The notes: generated by a model from the letters alone, not told the origin. 11,201 bases of DNA from Mariaggregatimicrobium sp964498785 (GCA_964498785.1 CAZCJL010000173.1:1-11201); one strand, 5' to 3'; shown: positions 1 to 6,931, counted from the stretch's first letter. Program-made: numbers and translations.

Positions 1-144
1 GGAACGAGAACATTGTTTAGGATTTTAAAATACCAACAAAATGGAATTGCACCCTTTTGCTATTGGAATAAATATTCTCTCATTAGCTTATGAGGCAAAC
101 GCTAAATTACGAATTATATCATCATTAAAAAAAAGGAGGACATC

Positions 145-903
145 ATGCCGGATTTAGCCATTGCACTTTTAATTTTTGCCGGGATTATTATTATTGTGGT
201 GTTAATTCGCATGAGGGTCGGAGAAAGTTTTGTAATTAAGCAGTCAGATATCGTATTGGCTTTAATTCCAATATTATTGTGGCTGCTGCTAACCAATCGC
301 ATCGATAAATTCGAATTTGGTGGCGTTAAAATCCAACGCGCATTTTTAGAAGCATCAAAAGAACCAATTACAGAACAGGTGAATAAACTACAATTACCAG
401 TCGAATCGATTCGGTTAGATGCCAAAAGAAGTGTTGATGAGATTCCTCAACTTATTCAGAACAAAACAGAAGCACTGTTTTTTCAACTGGGATATCGCGG
501 CTATTACGGGCCGGCAATTGAAAATTATTTATCGCGTCTCACTCAGTATTCATTTTTTAAATATATTATCATTTTAGATCAAGATGATACATTTGTCGGG
601 ATGTGCGATGCCAGTGAACTACAGATAATATTCCAGAGTCCGGATGCGGCTTTTGGCTCGCGGAATTTTGAAAATTGGCTTCGTGACTCGGATGTAAAAG
701 AATTTAACAAATTACCATCGTACATTTCCAGCGAACATGCCATTAAACCGACAACGGAAAAACAACTTGTTTTAGAAAAAATGGAATCCCTGAATATCGA
801 TATTCTACCTGTGGTCGATGATAAGGGCAAATTTTCCGGTATCGTTAACAGATCACGACTCACTGCAAGTATGTTAATTGATGTCGCGAACAGGGTAAAA
901 TAA
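145..903 (+). CDS. Membrane-anchored CBS-domain protein
   Basis: This 252-residue protein has two predicted membrane helices at the N-terminus (about residues 2-22 and 34-51) joined by a short basic and polar loop. A soluble region of about 200 residues follows. Residues 115-165 contain 'KYIIILDQDDTFVGMCDASEL' and residues 190-245 contain 'LNIDILPVVDDKGKFSGIV'. Both follow the CBS strand-turn-strand pattern (hydrophobic run, D-x-x-G/T, F-x-G-hydrophobic), so a Bateman-type pair is likely. CBS pairs commonly bind adenine nucleotides and act as regulatory modules; that is family knowledge, and no ligand can be read here. No transporter or enzyme domain is attached, so the protein may be a membrane-bound sensor. 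An excellent GGAGG site at 135-139 sits 5 bases before the ATG. The next gene starts 26 bases after the stop, which suggests co-transcription. The CBS call is moderately sure; function is unknown. Confidence 0.8.
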   Translation: MPDLAIALLIFAGIIIIVVLIRMRVGESFVIKQSDIVLALIPILLWLLLTNRIDKFEFGGVKIQRAFLEASKEPITEQVNKLQLPVESIRLDAKRSVDEIPQLIQNKTEALFFQLGYRGYYGPAIENYLSRLTQYSFFKYIIILDQDDTFVGMCDASELQIIFQSPDAAFGSRNFENWLRDSDVKEFNKLPSYISSEHAIKPTTEKQLVLEKMESLNIDILPVVDDKGKFSGIVNRSRLTASMLIDVANRVK

Positions 904-928
904 ATAAATTGCATGAGGAGAAACATAA

Positions 929-1015
929 ATGGCAACTGATAAATATGTATGCCCCCAATGCGGTGACTCATCTTTTGAAACCGATACAATCAGGACGAAC
1001 GGCTGTCTATTATAA
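929..1015 (+). pseudogene. Truncated zinc-ribbon protein (COG3478/YpzJ-like start), probably broken
   Basis: A GAGGAG site (915-920) lies 8 bases before ATG 929. The reading frame encodes only 28 residues and stops at TAA 1013-1015. It begins with K-Y-V-C-P-Q-C-G and continues F-E-T-D-T-I-R-T-N-G. This closely resembles the first half of small zinc-ribbon proteins in which a CPxCG knuckle is followed by 'ETDEIRTTGG', a core of about 25 residues and a second CxxCGY..FYK knuckle. The second knuckle is missing. Just past the stop, the +1 frame reads Y-Y-K-E-S and stays open to TAA 1110-1112. I therefore infer a frameshift, or a deletion that removed the middle and second Cys pair. A genuine 28-residue peptide or a base-calling error remains possible. 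The homology call rests on the N-terminal half only. Confidence 0.5.
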
Positions 1016-1118
1016 AGAGTCTCGCATCATAGGCAAACAAGAATATCTCAAACAGATATTTGACAAATCCATTAAAATCATGAATCCCGAAATGTCAATA
1101 ACAGGCAAATAAAAGTAT

Positions 1119-1376
1119 TTGCAAGTTCAGAATCCCTCAGAAATTCCAATGGAAATGGAGATCACAGACGCTCTCCCTGAAATTTCGCATTCCGGTTTGG
1201 TAACATTGCACAAAAACCGGACGTCTCTGTTACGGATTTCTATAAATTCAACAGAAGAGCCGCGGAATAAAGAATTAACGCTCAGCGGCATCGTTAAAAA
1301 TGTGCTCATTGCCCCGGAAACAGGATTATCGGTTGATTTTGTTATTAAAGTTGATTATATTGCAACCGAAAAATAA
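1119..1376 (+). CDS. Small hypothetical protein, beta-rich, possibly the tail of a broken gene
   Basis: This 85-codon open frame can start at TTG 1119 or at ATG 1149, and neither has a convincing ribosome binding site. The product has no membrane segment. It alternates polar and hydrophobic residues in a way that suggests beta strands. Its second half (L-L-R-I-S-I-N then L-S-G-I-V-K-N-V-L-I..G-L-S-V-D-F) faintly recalls a PilZ-like beta barrel, but the key PilZ motifs are not clear, so I make no family claim. It shares its frame with the 'YYKES' open stretch ending at 1110-1112. One stop codon and one frameshift are all that separate 929-1376 from being a single gene of about 149 codons. It lies 55 bases before the glucokinase gene. 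It may be a real small gene or a fragment. Confidence 0.4.
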   Translation: MQVQNPSEIPMEMEITDALPEISHSGLVTLHKNRTSLLRISINSTEEPRNKELTLSGIVKNVLIAPETGLSVDFVIKVDYIATEK

Positions 1377-1417
1377 TGTATGTTCTTTTAAAAAAAAAAT
1401 TAACTAGTTGAATCCAT

Positions 1418-1422
1418 AAGGA
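1418..1422 (+). promoter_or_regulatory. Ribosome binding site fixing the TTG start of ppgK
   Basis: AAGGA lies 9 bases before TTG 1432. The TTG directly precedes the conserved E-I-L-G-I-D-I-G-G start, and there is no upstream in-frame ATG, so a TTG initiation codon is the best reading. Confidence 0.7.
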
Positions 1423-1431
1423 AAAACGACA

Positions 1432-2178
1432 TTGGAAATTTTAGGAATCGATATTGGTGGTTCAGGAATTAAGGGAGCGGTAATTAACACCGAGAGCGGC
1501 GAGTTGCTTACCGAGCGACATCGTATTGCCACGCCCAGGCCTGCGAAGCCCGATGATGTGGCCGACACTGTATCGGCGATAACGACACATTTCAACTGGA
1601 AAGGAGTCATCGGATGTGGATTTCCTGCAGTTGTCCGACAAGGACTTGTCCGAACGGCGTCCAATATTCATAAAAAATGGATCGGAACTAATGCCCGGGA
1701 GCTTTTTTCAAAAATCACCGGGATGGATACGTGGGTGATAAACGACGCAGATTCTGCAGGGATGGCAGAAATAAAATTTGGCGCAGGGCAAAATTTATCC
1801 GGCGTGATTCTTGTTATTACTGTGGGCACTGGTTTGGGAACCTCTGTTTTTACAAACGGACAATTATTACCGAATACAGAATTTGGACATGTCATTGTAA
1901 AACAGAAAGTTGCTGAAAAATTCGCATCTGACGCGACACGAAAGAAAAAAGATTTAAGCTGGAAAAAGTGGGGCAACCGTTTCAATAAATATCTGATACG
2001 ACTGGAAGAACTTATCTACCCTGATTTGATTATTATTGGCGGCGGCGCCAGCAAAAAGTTCGATCAATTTGCTGATTATTTATCTCCGCAGGCAGAAATT
2101 ATTCCGGCGCAGCTTTTAAATCATGCCGGAATTATCGGAGCTGCCATAGCAGCGGAAATGCATTTTACATCGAATTGA
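1432..2178 (+). CDS. ppgK: Polyphosphate glucokinase (ROK family)
   Basis: PpgK transfers phosphate from inorganic polyphosphate (often also ATP) to glucose, giving glucose 6-phosphate in the cytosol. The 248-residue length is typical. Visible motifs are the N-terminal phosphate loop D-I-G-G-S-G-I-K-G at residues 7-15; N-D-A-D at 104-107, whose Asp105 fits the catalytic base of the family; the second phosphate motif T-V-G-T-G-L-G at 130-136; N-T-E-F-G-H at 148-153; D-L-S-W-K-K-W at 174-180; and I-G-G-G-A-S-K-K at 202-209. The D-I-G-G-S-G-I-K-G, W-I-G-T and D-L-S-W-K-x-W signatures separate PpgK from ordinary ROK glucokinases. Translation starts at TTG 1432 with AAGGA at 1418-1422, 9 bases upstream; no better in-frame ATG exists before the phosphate loop. 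No polyphosphate kinase is in view. Confidence 0.93.
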   Translation: MEILGIDIGGSGIKGAVINTESGELLTERHRIATPRPAKPDDVADTVSAITTHFNWKGVIGCGFPAVVRQGLVRTASNIHKKWIGTNARELFSKITGMDTWVINDADSAGMAEIKFGAGQNLSGVILVITVGTGLGTSVFTNGQLLPNTEFGHVIVKQKVAEKFASDATRKKKDLSWKKWGNRFNKYLIRLEELIYPDLIIIGGGASKKFDQFADYLSPQAEIIPAQLLNHAGIIGAAIAAEMHFTSN

Positions 2179-2246
2179 TTAAAACCGATGTGTCGCGTAC
2201 TTTTAATGATCACATTATTTTCGAGATACGTGACACGATGAATCAA
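2175..2246. repeat. Imperfect long inverted repeat just after ppgK
   Basis: The arms are GTGTCGCGTA (2190-2199) and TACGTGACAC (2227-2236). They pair over 10 positions with one G-T pair around a 27-base loop. A further outer pair, TTGATT (2175-2180, overlapping the ppgK stop) and AATCAA (2241-2246), extends the symmetry with unpaired bases between. No T-run follows, so this is a poor intrinsic terminator. It could act as an mRNA 3' stabilising structure, a protein site or a degenerate repetitive element. Confidence 0.5.
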
Positions 2247-2256
2247 AATTAATTTA

Positions 2257-2286
2257 TTGAATGTTTAAACAAAATCTGATTATTAT
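2257..2286 (+). promoter_or_regulatory. Possible sigma70-type promoter for the kynureninase-like gene
   Basis: TTGAAT (2257-2262) and TATTAT (2281-2286) are 18 bases apart, about 65 bases before the start codon. Each box matches the consensus at 4 to 5 of 6 positions. The region is AT-rich, so chance matches are common and this is only a candidate. Confidence 0.3.
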
Positions 2287-2339
2287 CATCAATTATTGCT
2301 CGCCTTTTTTACTGACATCTGCATTACACATTATATCAA

Positions 2340-2343
2340 AGGG
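2340..2343 (+). promoter_or_regulatory. Ribosome binding site favouring ATG 2352
   Basis: AGGG (part of AAAGGG, 2338-2343) is only 2 bases from ATG 2346 but 8 bases from ATG 2352, so the second ATG (third codon of the longer frame) is the better start. Confidence 0.5.
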
Positions 2344-2351
2344 AAATGAAG

Positions 2352-3509
2352 ATGGATGATCTTTTAAACTGGAGAGATGAATTCCCGATCCTGGAAAAGA
2401 CTGTGTATTTAATTAATAACTCCCTTGGCGCCATGCCTCGCACTGTTGTGCAAAACCTGAAGACATATACTGACATCTGGTCGACGCGCGGCGTCCGGGC
2501 GTGGGCCGAAGGCTGGTGGGAATTTATCGGTGAAATCGGCAACATTTTGGCTGATATTATTCACGCGCCTGTAGATACCGTTTCCATGCACCAAAACGTC
2601 ACCATCGCCGAGGCTGTTGTACTCTCTTGCTTTGAATTTAAACCGAAAAAAAATAAAATTGTGTTCTGCGATATGAATTTCCCCTCGATTCGATATTTAT
2701 ATCAATCCAGAATTACCGATGGCGCCATTATTGAAGTTGTTCATTCAGATGACGGAATTACCGTTCCCACAGAAAAAATGCTCGAAGCGATTGACGATCG
2801 GACACTATTAGTCCCCATCTCGCATGTACTTTTTAAAAGCGCTTATATTCAAAATGCAGAAGCAATTATCGAAAAAGCCCACTCTTGTGGCGCATTTGTG
2901 ATACTGGATACCTATCAGTCCGTAGGAACGGTTCCGGTGGATGTCCGGAAATTGAACGTCGATTTTGTCGTCGGCGGATCCATAAAATGGCTCTGCGGCG
3001 GGCCTGGCGCGGCATATTTGTATGTGCGGCCGGATATCGCTGAAAAATTACAACCCAAAATCACTGGCTGGATGGCGCATGTTGATCCATTTGCCTTTGA
3101 ACCGGAAATGCGGTTTACTGATAAAATCAATTTTAAATTTTTGAATGGCTCTCCTCATTTGCCAGCGCTTTACGCGGTAAAAGCTGGGTATGAAATAATC
3201 CGTGAAATTGGCGTCGACCGTATTCGTCAACGGTCGATCGAATTGACCGAGCACATTATCCGCCGGGCAGATGAACAGGGATTACGTTTGAACAGTCCCC
3301 GGGATTATCGGCAACGTGGAGGAACTGTTATTGTCGACATGGAAAACAGCAAGCAAATCAGCGAGGATTTACTCAAACGTGACTTTTTGATTGACTGGCG
3401 CCCTGACGCCGGAATTCGCATTTCGCCGCATTTTTATAATACAATGGATGAAATCGATGCAATTATGGAGGAAATACGTAAATTGCGAACCACATGGGCG
3501 CAACTGTAA
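2352..3509 (+). CDS. Kynureninase-like class V aminotransferase-fold PLP enzyme
   Basis: The product is a fold-type I PLP enzyme of 385 residues counted from ATG 2352. ATG 2346 would add two. Counting from 2352, the N-terminal Y-L-I-N-N-S-L-G-A-M-P (19-29) corresponds to the 'NSLG' hallmark of kynureninases. L-D-T-Y-Q-S (185-190) supplies the Asp that holds the PLP ring nitrogen. G-G-S-I-K-W-L-C-G-G-P-G (208-219) contains the Schiff-base Lys212. G-W-M-A-H (239-243) and F-L-N-G-S-P (263-268) match positions of kynureninase substrate-loop motifs. Kynureninase splits kynurenine or 3-hydroxykynurenine into anthranilates and alanine. No other kynurenine-pathway gene is present, and many homologues in this branch act on unknown substrates or as lyases or desulfurases, so the substrate is left open. 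Length is slightly short for a classical KynU (about 410-420). Confidence 0.85.
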   Translation: MDDLLNWRDEFPILEKTVYLINNSLGAMPRTVVQNLKTYTDIWSTRGVRAWAEGWWEFIGEIGNILADIIHAPVDTVSMHQNVTIAEAVVLSCFEFKPKKNKIVFCDMNFPSIRYLYQSRITDGAIIEVVHSDDGITVPTEKMLEAIDDRTLLVPISHVLFKSAYIQNAEAIIEKAHSCGAFVILDTYQSVGTVPVDVRKLNVDFVVGGSIKWLCGGPGAAYLYVRPDIAEKLQPKITGWMAHVDPFAFEPEMRFTDKINFKFLNGSPHLPALYAVKAGYEIIREIGVDRIRQRSIELTEHIIRRADEQGLRLNSPRDYRQRGGTVIVDMENSKQISEDLLKRDFLIDWRPDAGIRISPHFYNTMDEIDAIMEEIRKLRTTWAQL

Positions 3510-3528
3510 TTACTGAAATCTCAAAGAT
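3509..3528 (+). repeat. Left copy of a 20-base direct repeat
   Basis: ATTACTGAAATCTCAAAGAT overlaps the last base of the kynureninase-like stop codon. It matches 19 of 20 bases of the copy at 3786-3805. Together with the next ten bases it is a degenerate version of the palindromic sequence found intact in the terminator at 6893-6925. Confidence 0.65.
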
Positions 3529-3785
3529 ATCGGAAACCCGGACGTTCGGACAGCATAAAAACCGGCTGGAATTCGTTAATGATCTTATAATGCGGATGAA
3601 TTGCCATGAGATTTATATCGTGATTTAATCAGTCGAAATGCGAAGGGTAAATTACTGGGGTCTGAAAAACAACAGGGCTTAAAACGTCCCCAAAAATCAG
3701 GAGCAAAATAATCAATGCCACGCTTTAAAAAGTGTGGTAATTCAATTTTCGGCTCGTTTAATTTGTGCATTAATCAAGAATTTAT

Positions 3786-3805
3786 ATTACTAAAATCTCA
3801 AAGAT
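3786..3805 (+). repeat. Right copy of the 20-base direct repeat
   Basis: ATTACTAAAATCTCAAAGAT differs from the copy at 3509-3528 at one base (A for G at position 7). The pair is 277 bases apart start to start and frames most of the gene-free stretch. Confidence 0.65.
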
Positions 3806-3837
3806 TTTGTAAATCTGAGCAAAAATATTTTAAAAAC

Positions 3838-3842
3838 AAGGA
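3838..3842 (+). promoter_or_regulatory. Ribosome binding site fixing the PhzF start at 3850
   Basis: AAGGA lies 7 bases before ATG 3850. The protein beginning there starts K-D-I-P-F-Y-I-V-D-V-F, which is exactly where PhzF-family proteins normally begin. Confidence 0.7.
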
Positions 3843-3849
3843 ACCGAAT

Positions 3850-4737
3850 ATGAAAGACATTCCATTTTATATTGTCGATGTTTTTGCTGAAAAAAAATAC
3901 ACCGGCAATCAGCTTGCAGTTGTAAGAAATACGGCGTCGCTTTCCACAGTAGAGATGCAGCAAATTGCGCGGGAAATGAATTATTCCGAAACCACATTTA
4001 TTAATTCTGATAAAGCGAACGAAGGCGGATATGACGTCCGAATATTTACGCCAACAGCGGAAGTTCCGTTTGCCGGACACCCAACATTAGGAACTGCATT
4101 TATCATTCAACGCGAGATCATTAAACAACCAATTGATGAATTGAAATTGAATCTGAAAGTCGGAAAAATTCCGGTAAAATTTCACAACAATGAAGATGAT
4201 AATAATCTTCTCAGCATGAAGCAAATTAATCCGCTCTTTTACGAAACACTGGATGTGAACGAATTATTGACCAGCCTGAATCTGGAAAAAACAGACTTTG
4301 ATCCGGATTACCCGATTCAGGAAGTTTCCACCGGTATTCCGTTCATTATTGTGCCGCTTCTATCTATTGCCGCACTCAACCGTGCGCATATTAAAAGAGA
4401 GCAATTTTTCAACTTTATTAAAAATAAAACAGCAAAAGCTATTCTTCTTTTCTGCCCGGATACATATAACCAGTCTAATGATTTATGCGTTCGCGTATTT
4501 GCCGATTATTACGGCGTCCCGGAAGATCCGGCAACCGGCAGCGCGAATGGCTGTCTTGCCGGCTATCTTGTCCGTAACCGCTATTATGACAACGATTCCA
4601 TCAATATTAAAGTCGAACAGGGTTACGAAATCGGACGGCCATCTTTGCTTCACTTAAAGGCAGAGAAAAATGCCGATAAAATTGATATTTACATTGGCGG
4701 TCGTGTCCAAATGGTTGCCAATGGTAATCTTCTTTAG
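3850..4737 (+). CDS. PhzF-family isomerase/epimerase
   Basis: The product has 295 residues from ATG 3850, a normal length for the two-lobed PhzF fold related to diaminopimelate epimerase. Family landmarks are intact: F-Y-I-V-D-V-F (6-12) and T-G-N-Q-L-A-V-V (18-25) in lobe one; N-Y-S-E-T-T-F (44-50), with Glu47 matching the catalytic Glu45 of Pseudomonas PhzF; F-A-G-H-P-T-L-G (74-81), with His77 matching His74; and E-D-P-A-T-G-S-A-N-G (225-234), with Asp226 and Ser231 matching Asp208 and Ser213. Phenazine PhzF isomerises dihydro-3-hydroxyanthranilate, but most family members have unknown substrates, so this is named by family only. No other phz gene is in the window. The serine peptidase gene follows after 45 bases and may be co-transcribed. 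The catalytic set suggests a working enzyme. Confidence 0.9.
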   Translation: MKDIPFYIVDVFAEKKYTGNQLAVVRNTASLSTVEMQQIAREMNYSETTFINSDKANEGGYDVRIFTPTAEVPFAGHPTLGTAFIIQREIIKQPIDELKLNLKVGKIPVKFHNNEDDNNLLSMKQINPLFYETLDVNELLTSLNLEKTDFDPDYPIQEVSTGIPFIIVPLLSIAALNRAHIKREQFFNFIKNKTAKAILLFCPDTYNQSNDLCVRVFADYYGVPEDPATGSANGCLAGYLVRNRYYDNDSINIKVEQGYEIGRPSLLHLKAEKNADKIDIYIGGRVQMVANGNLL

Positions 4738-4782
4738 CAATTATTTTTCTAAATATTACATTTACAGGAACAGGGAGGTTTT

Positions 4783-6846
4783 ATGAAAAATCTAAAATCA
4801 ATACACTTCAATATTGTCTTATTTTTAATTATGTTAGCAGTCGCACATTCATTCGCGGCGGATGCTTTTATGCCCGCCGATGTTTTGTCCACAAAATACT
4901 GCACCTCAGCCAAAATCAGCCCTGACGGAGACTGGGTAGCGTATACGGTTCGGGTTCCCCGGTTAGCCACAGAAAACCCCGGTGGCGCTTATGGTGAACT
5001 CTATTTAATGTCGGTGAAAACCGGTGAAATATTTCCTTATATTACCGGAAAAGAAAATATCAGTCAGGTGCAATGGCATCCGACAGGTAAAAAAATTTCT
5101 TTTATTACAAAGCGAAATGGTAGTAAAAACAGACAGGTCTGGATAATTTCCACGGCTGGCGGAGAAGCTGTTCAGTTGACTGATTTTGACTCAGGTATTT
5201 ATTCGTATCAATGGCATCCGTCCGGGAAAAAGCTGGCGTTTATCTCGGTTCCACCGGATTCAAAACGAGACAAACAATTAGCTAAAAAAGGATATGGCTT
5301 TATCTTTTTCGAAGAAAACCTGAAATATCGAAATATATATATCCAGGACGCCACTTTTTCGGCAAAACCAGAACAACTAACTGAGGGTGTAGCTGTTTGG
5401 GATTTTGAATTCAGCCCGGATGGAAAAACAATTGCAGCATCTGTTTCACCTAAAAACTTGATCGATCATCGCTATATGTTTCGCAAAATCTATTTGATTG
5501 ATATCGCGACCAAAGATATGAAACAAATTTCTGACAATGAAGGCAAAATTGGGAATTATGCCTTCAGCCCGGATGGCTCAAAATTGGCGTATGGCGCTGC
5601 GAAAATGCTAAAGGATCATCAGGTGAGCCAGGCGTATGTTGTAGATGTCAGCGGAGGCGAATCCAAAAATTTAACGCCACCGAATTTTAGAGGACATGTT
5701 ACATGGGTAAATTGGAAAGATGATAACACAGTTCTTTATCGCACAAACGAAGGCGTTTGGAATACATTGAGTATTGTAAACGTCAATGGGGGAGAGCGAA
5801 GCATTCTACTGCATTCGAAGAAGACAGGCATTATTTTTGGAAATCCAAGCTATACGAAAAATTTCAAGCATTTCGCGTTTGTTGGTTCATCGCCGGAAAT
5901 ACCTGGCGACATTTTTTACTGGCAGCCTGATAAAAAGATGAAACAGTTGACCAATCTCAATCCGTGGATCACTGAACGAGACCTGGGAAAACAGACTCTT
6001 GTACAATATCAATCACGGGACAGCGTGACTATTGAAGGATTGTTGATCCGTCCCGTGGGCTACAAGGCAGGCGACCGCTATCCGCTGGTCGTATTTGTTC
6101 ATGGCGGACCGGAAGCCAATTACTCCAACGGCTGGATGACGCGTTACTCAACACCGGGGCAGGTGATGGCAGGAAAAGGATATGTTGTCTTTTATCCGAA
6201 CTATCGCTCCAGTACTGGCTACGGACTGGAATACGCGCTGACCGGATACGAAGATGCCGCTGGTAAAGAATTTGACGATATTGCCGACGGAATCGATTAT
6301 CTGATCGAACAGGAACTCGCTGACAGAGAGCGGGTCGGGCTCGGTGGTGGTTCCTACGGAGGTTATGCCGCAGCGTGGTTCTCATCCTATTATACAAAGT
6401 ATGTGGATGCAGTATGCATGTTCGTTGGCATCAGCGACTTGATCAGCAAACGCGGCACTACCGATATACCGTATGAAGAATTGTATGTTCATTCCGGTGT
6501 GAAATTAGAAGAAATGTGGCAAGAAAGCCTGAAACGCAGTCCAATTTATTATGCCCATCAAAGTGAGACCGCGGTGTTAATTTTGGGTGGAACTGCGGAT
6601 ACGCGCGTCCATCCCTCGCAAAGCCTGGAATACTATCGTCGTCTGAAAATGAACAACCACCCGGCTGTACGAATGGTTCAATATCCCGGAGAAGGCCATG
6701 GCAACGCACGGCAACCAGGCCGTATCGATGTGCTTTATCGCGTCCTTCAGTGGTACGACTGGTATGTGAAAGAGGATAATCCGCTGGACGGGCCAATGCC
6801 GCCGCTGGATATCTCGGAAAATTACGGGTTGGAGTTGGAGGAATAA
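4783..6846 (+). CDS. Exported S9-family serine peptidase (prolyl oligopeptidase / acylaminoacyl-peptidase type)
   Basis: This 687-residue peptidase cleaves short peptides, probably outside the cytoplasm. The N-terminus has a signal peptide (M-K-N-L-K, then a hydrophobic run at about 11-21) with a likely cut in S-F-A-A-D-A near residue 25-26. There is no lipobox Cys. Residues 40-400 form a beta-propeller with at least five PD40/TolB-like repeats of the form F/W-x-P-x-G-K-x-I/L-A (near 46, 98, 145, 210 and 261). The alpha/beta-hydrolase domain carries H-G-G-P (440-443, oxyanion region), the nucleophile G-G-S-Y-G-G with Ser524, Asp606 in G-T-A-D-T-R-V, and His639 in G-E-G-H-G-N, so the triad is complete. 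GGAGG at 4774-4778 precedes the ATG. It follows the PhzF gene by 45 bases and ends just before a strong terminator. Confidence 0.95.
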   Translation: MKNLKSIHFNIVLFLIMLAVAHSFAADAFMPADVLSTKYCTSAKISPDGDWVAYTVRVPRLATENPGGAYGELYLMSVKTGEIFPYITGKENISQVQWHPTGKKISFITKRNGSKNRQVWIISTAGGEAVQLTDFDSGIYSYQWHPSGKKLAFISVPPDSKRDKQLAKKGYGFIFFEENLKYRNIYIQDATFSAKPEQLTEGVAVWDFEFSPDGKTIAASVSPKNLIDHRYMFRKIYLIDIATKDMKQISDNEGKIGNYAFSPDGSKLAYGAAKMLKDHQVSQAYVVDVSGGESKNLTPPNFRGHVTWVNWKDDNTVLYRTNEGVWNTLSIVNVNGGERSILLHSKKTGIIFGNPSYTKNFKHFAFVGSSPEIPGDIFYWQPDKKMKQLTNLNPWITERDLGKQTLVQYQSRDSVTIEGLLIRPVGYKAGDRYPLVVFVHGGPEANYSNGWMTRYSTPGQVMAGKGYVVFYPNYRSSTGYGLEYALTGYEDAAGKEFDDIADGIDYLIEQELADRERVGLGGGSYGGYAAAWFSSYYTKYVDAVCMFVGISDLISKRGTTDIPYEELYVHSGVKLEEMWQESLKRSPIYYAHQSETAVLILGGTADTRVHPSQSLEYYRRLKMNNHPAVRMVQYPGEGHGNARQPGRIDVLYRVLQWYDWYVKEDNPLDGPMPPLDISENYGLELEE

Positions 6847-6892
6847 AATTTATTAATTAACCAGAGTAGTACAACGAACGCAGTATAAGCGT

Positions 6893-6931
6893 AGATTTCC
6901 GAAATCTTCAAGATTTCGGAAATCTTTTTTT
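6893..6931 (+). terminator. Strong rho-independent terminator after the S9 peptidase
   Basis: AGATTTCCGAAATCTT (6893-6908) and AAGATTTCGGAAATCT (6910-6925) are perfect complements. With a five-base loop (TTCAA) they give 14 paired bases, followed directly by TTTTTT (6926-6931). It begins about 47 bases after the peptidase stop and should end that transcript. Its sequence recurs in degenerate form at 3515-3539 and 3792-3816. Confidence 0.92.
6901..6925 (+). repeat. Intact copy of a dispersed 25-base palindromic sequence
   Basis: GAAATCTTCAAGATTTCGGAAATCT-type sequence. By hand alignment the stretches at 3515-3539 and 3792-3816 each match it at 20 of 25 positions without gaps. This copy forms the right part of the terminator hairpin; the other two have lost most pairing and have no T-run. 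Confidence 0.55.

Larger units (their letters stand above)
3510..3849. other. Gene-free stretch between kynureninase-like and PhzF genes
   Basis: These 340 bases contain no frame with recognisable protein similarity. They hold the direct repeat pair (3509-3528 and 3786-3805), a short hairpin (CCACGCTT 3718-3725 with AAGTGTGG 3730-3737, loop TAAA) and the ribosome binding site of the PhzF gene. An ATG at 3715 with AGGAG at 3699-3703 opens a frame that runs into PhzF, adding 45 unrelated residues rich in Phe, Lys, Asn and Cys. I regard that extension as non-coding. No strong promoter was recognised. The stretch may be the scar of an inserted or decayed element. Confidence 0.6.

Noticed and set aside
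47..74. TTGCAC-16-TAAATA as a promoter of the CBS gene
   Set aside because: The spacing is short and the -10 match is poor, in an AT-rich stretch where such matches are expected by chance; sequence upstream of the window is unknown.
909..1112. 67-codon frame from TTG 909 as an independent gene
   Set aside because: It has no binding site of its own and overlaps the better supported ATG 929 start. Only its later part seems meaningful, as a possible frameshifted continuation.
3718..3737. Hairpin CCACGCTT/AAGTGTGG as a terminator for the kynureninase-like gene
   Set aside because: It lies about 210 bases downstream of the stop, has a short stem with one G-T pair, and lacks a following T-run.
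3715..3849. N-terminal extension of the PhzF frame starting at ATG 3715, with a possible AGGAG at 3699-3703
   Set aside because: The 45 extra residues look unlike any PhzF N-terminus, span a direct-repeat copy, and ATG 3850 has its own well-spaced AAGGA followed by the usual PhzF start.
6029..6796. Minus-strand frames of 122 and 112 codons inside the S9 peptidase gene
   Set aside because: They lie opposite the conserved catalytic domain and are Arg/Ser-rich, as expected for antisense shadows.
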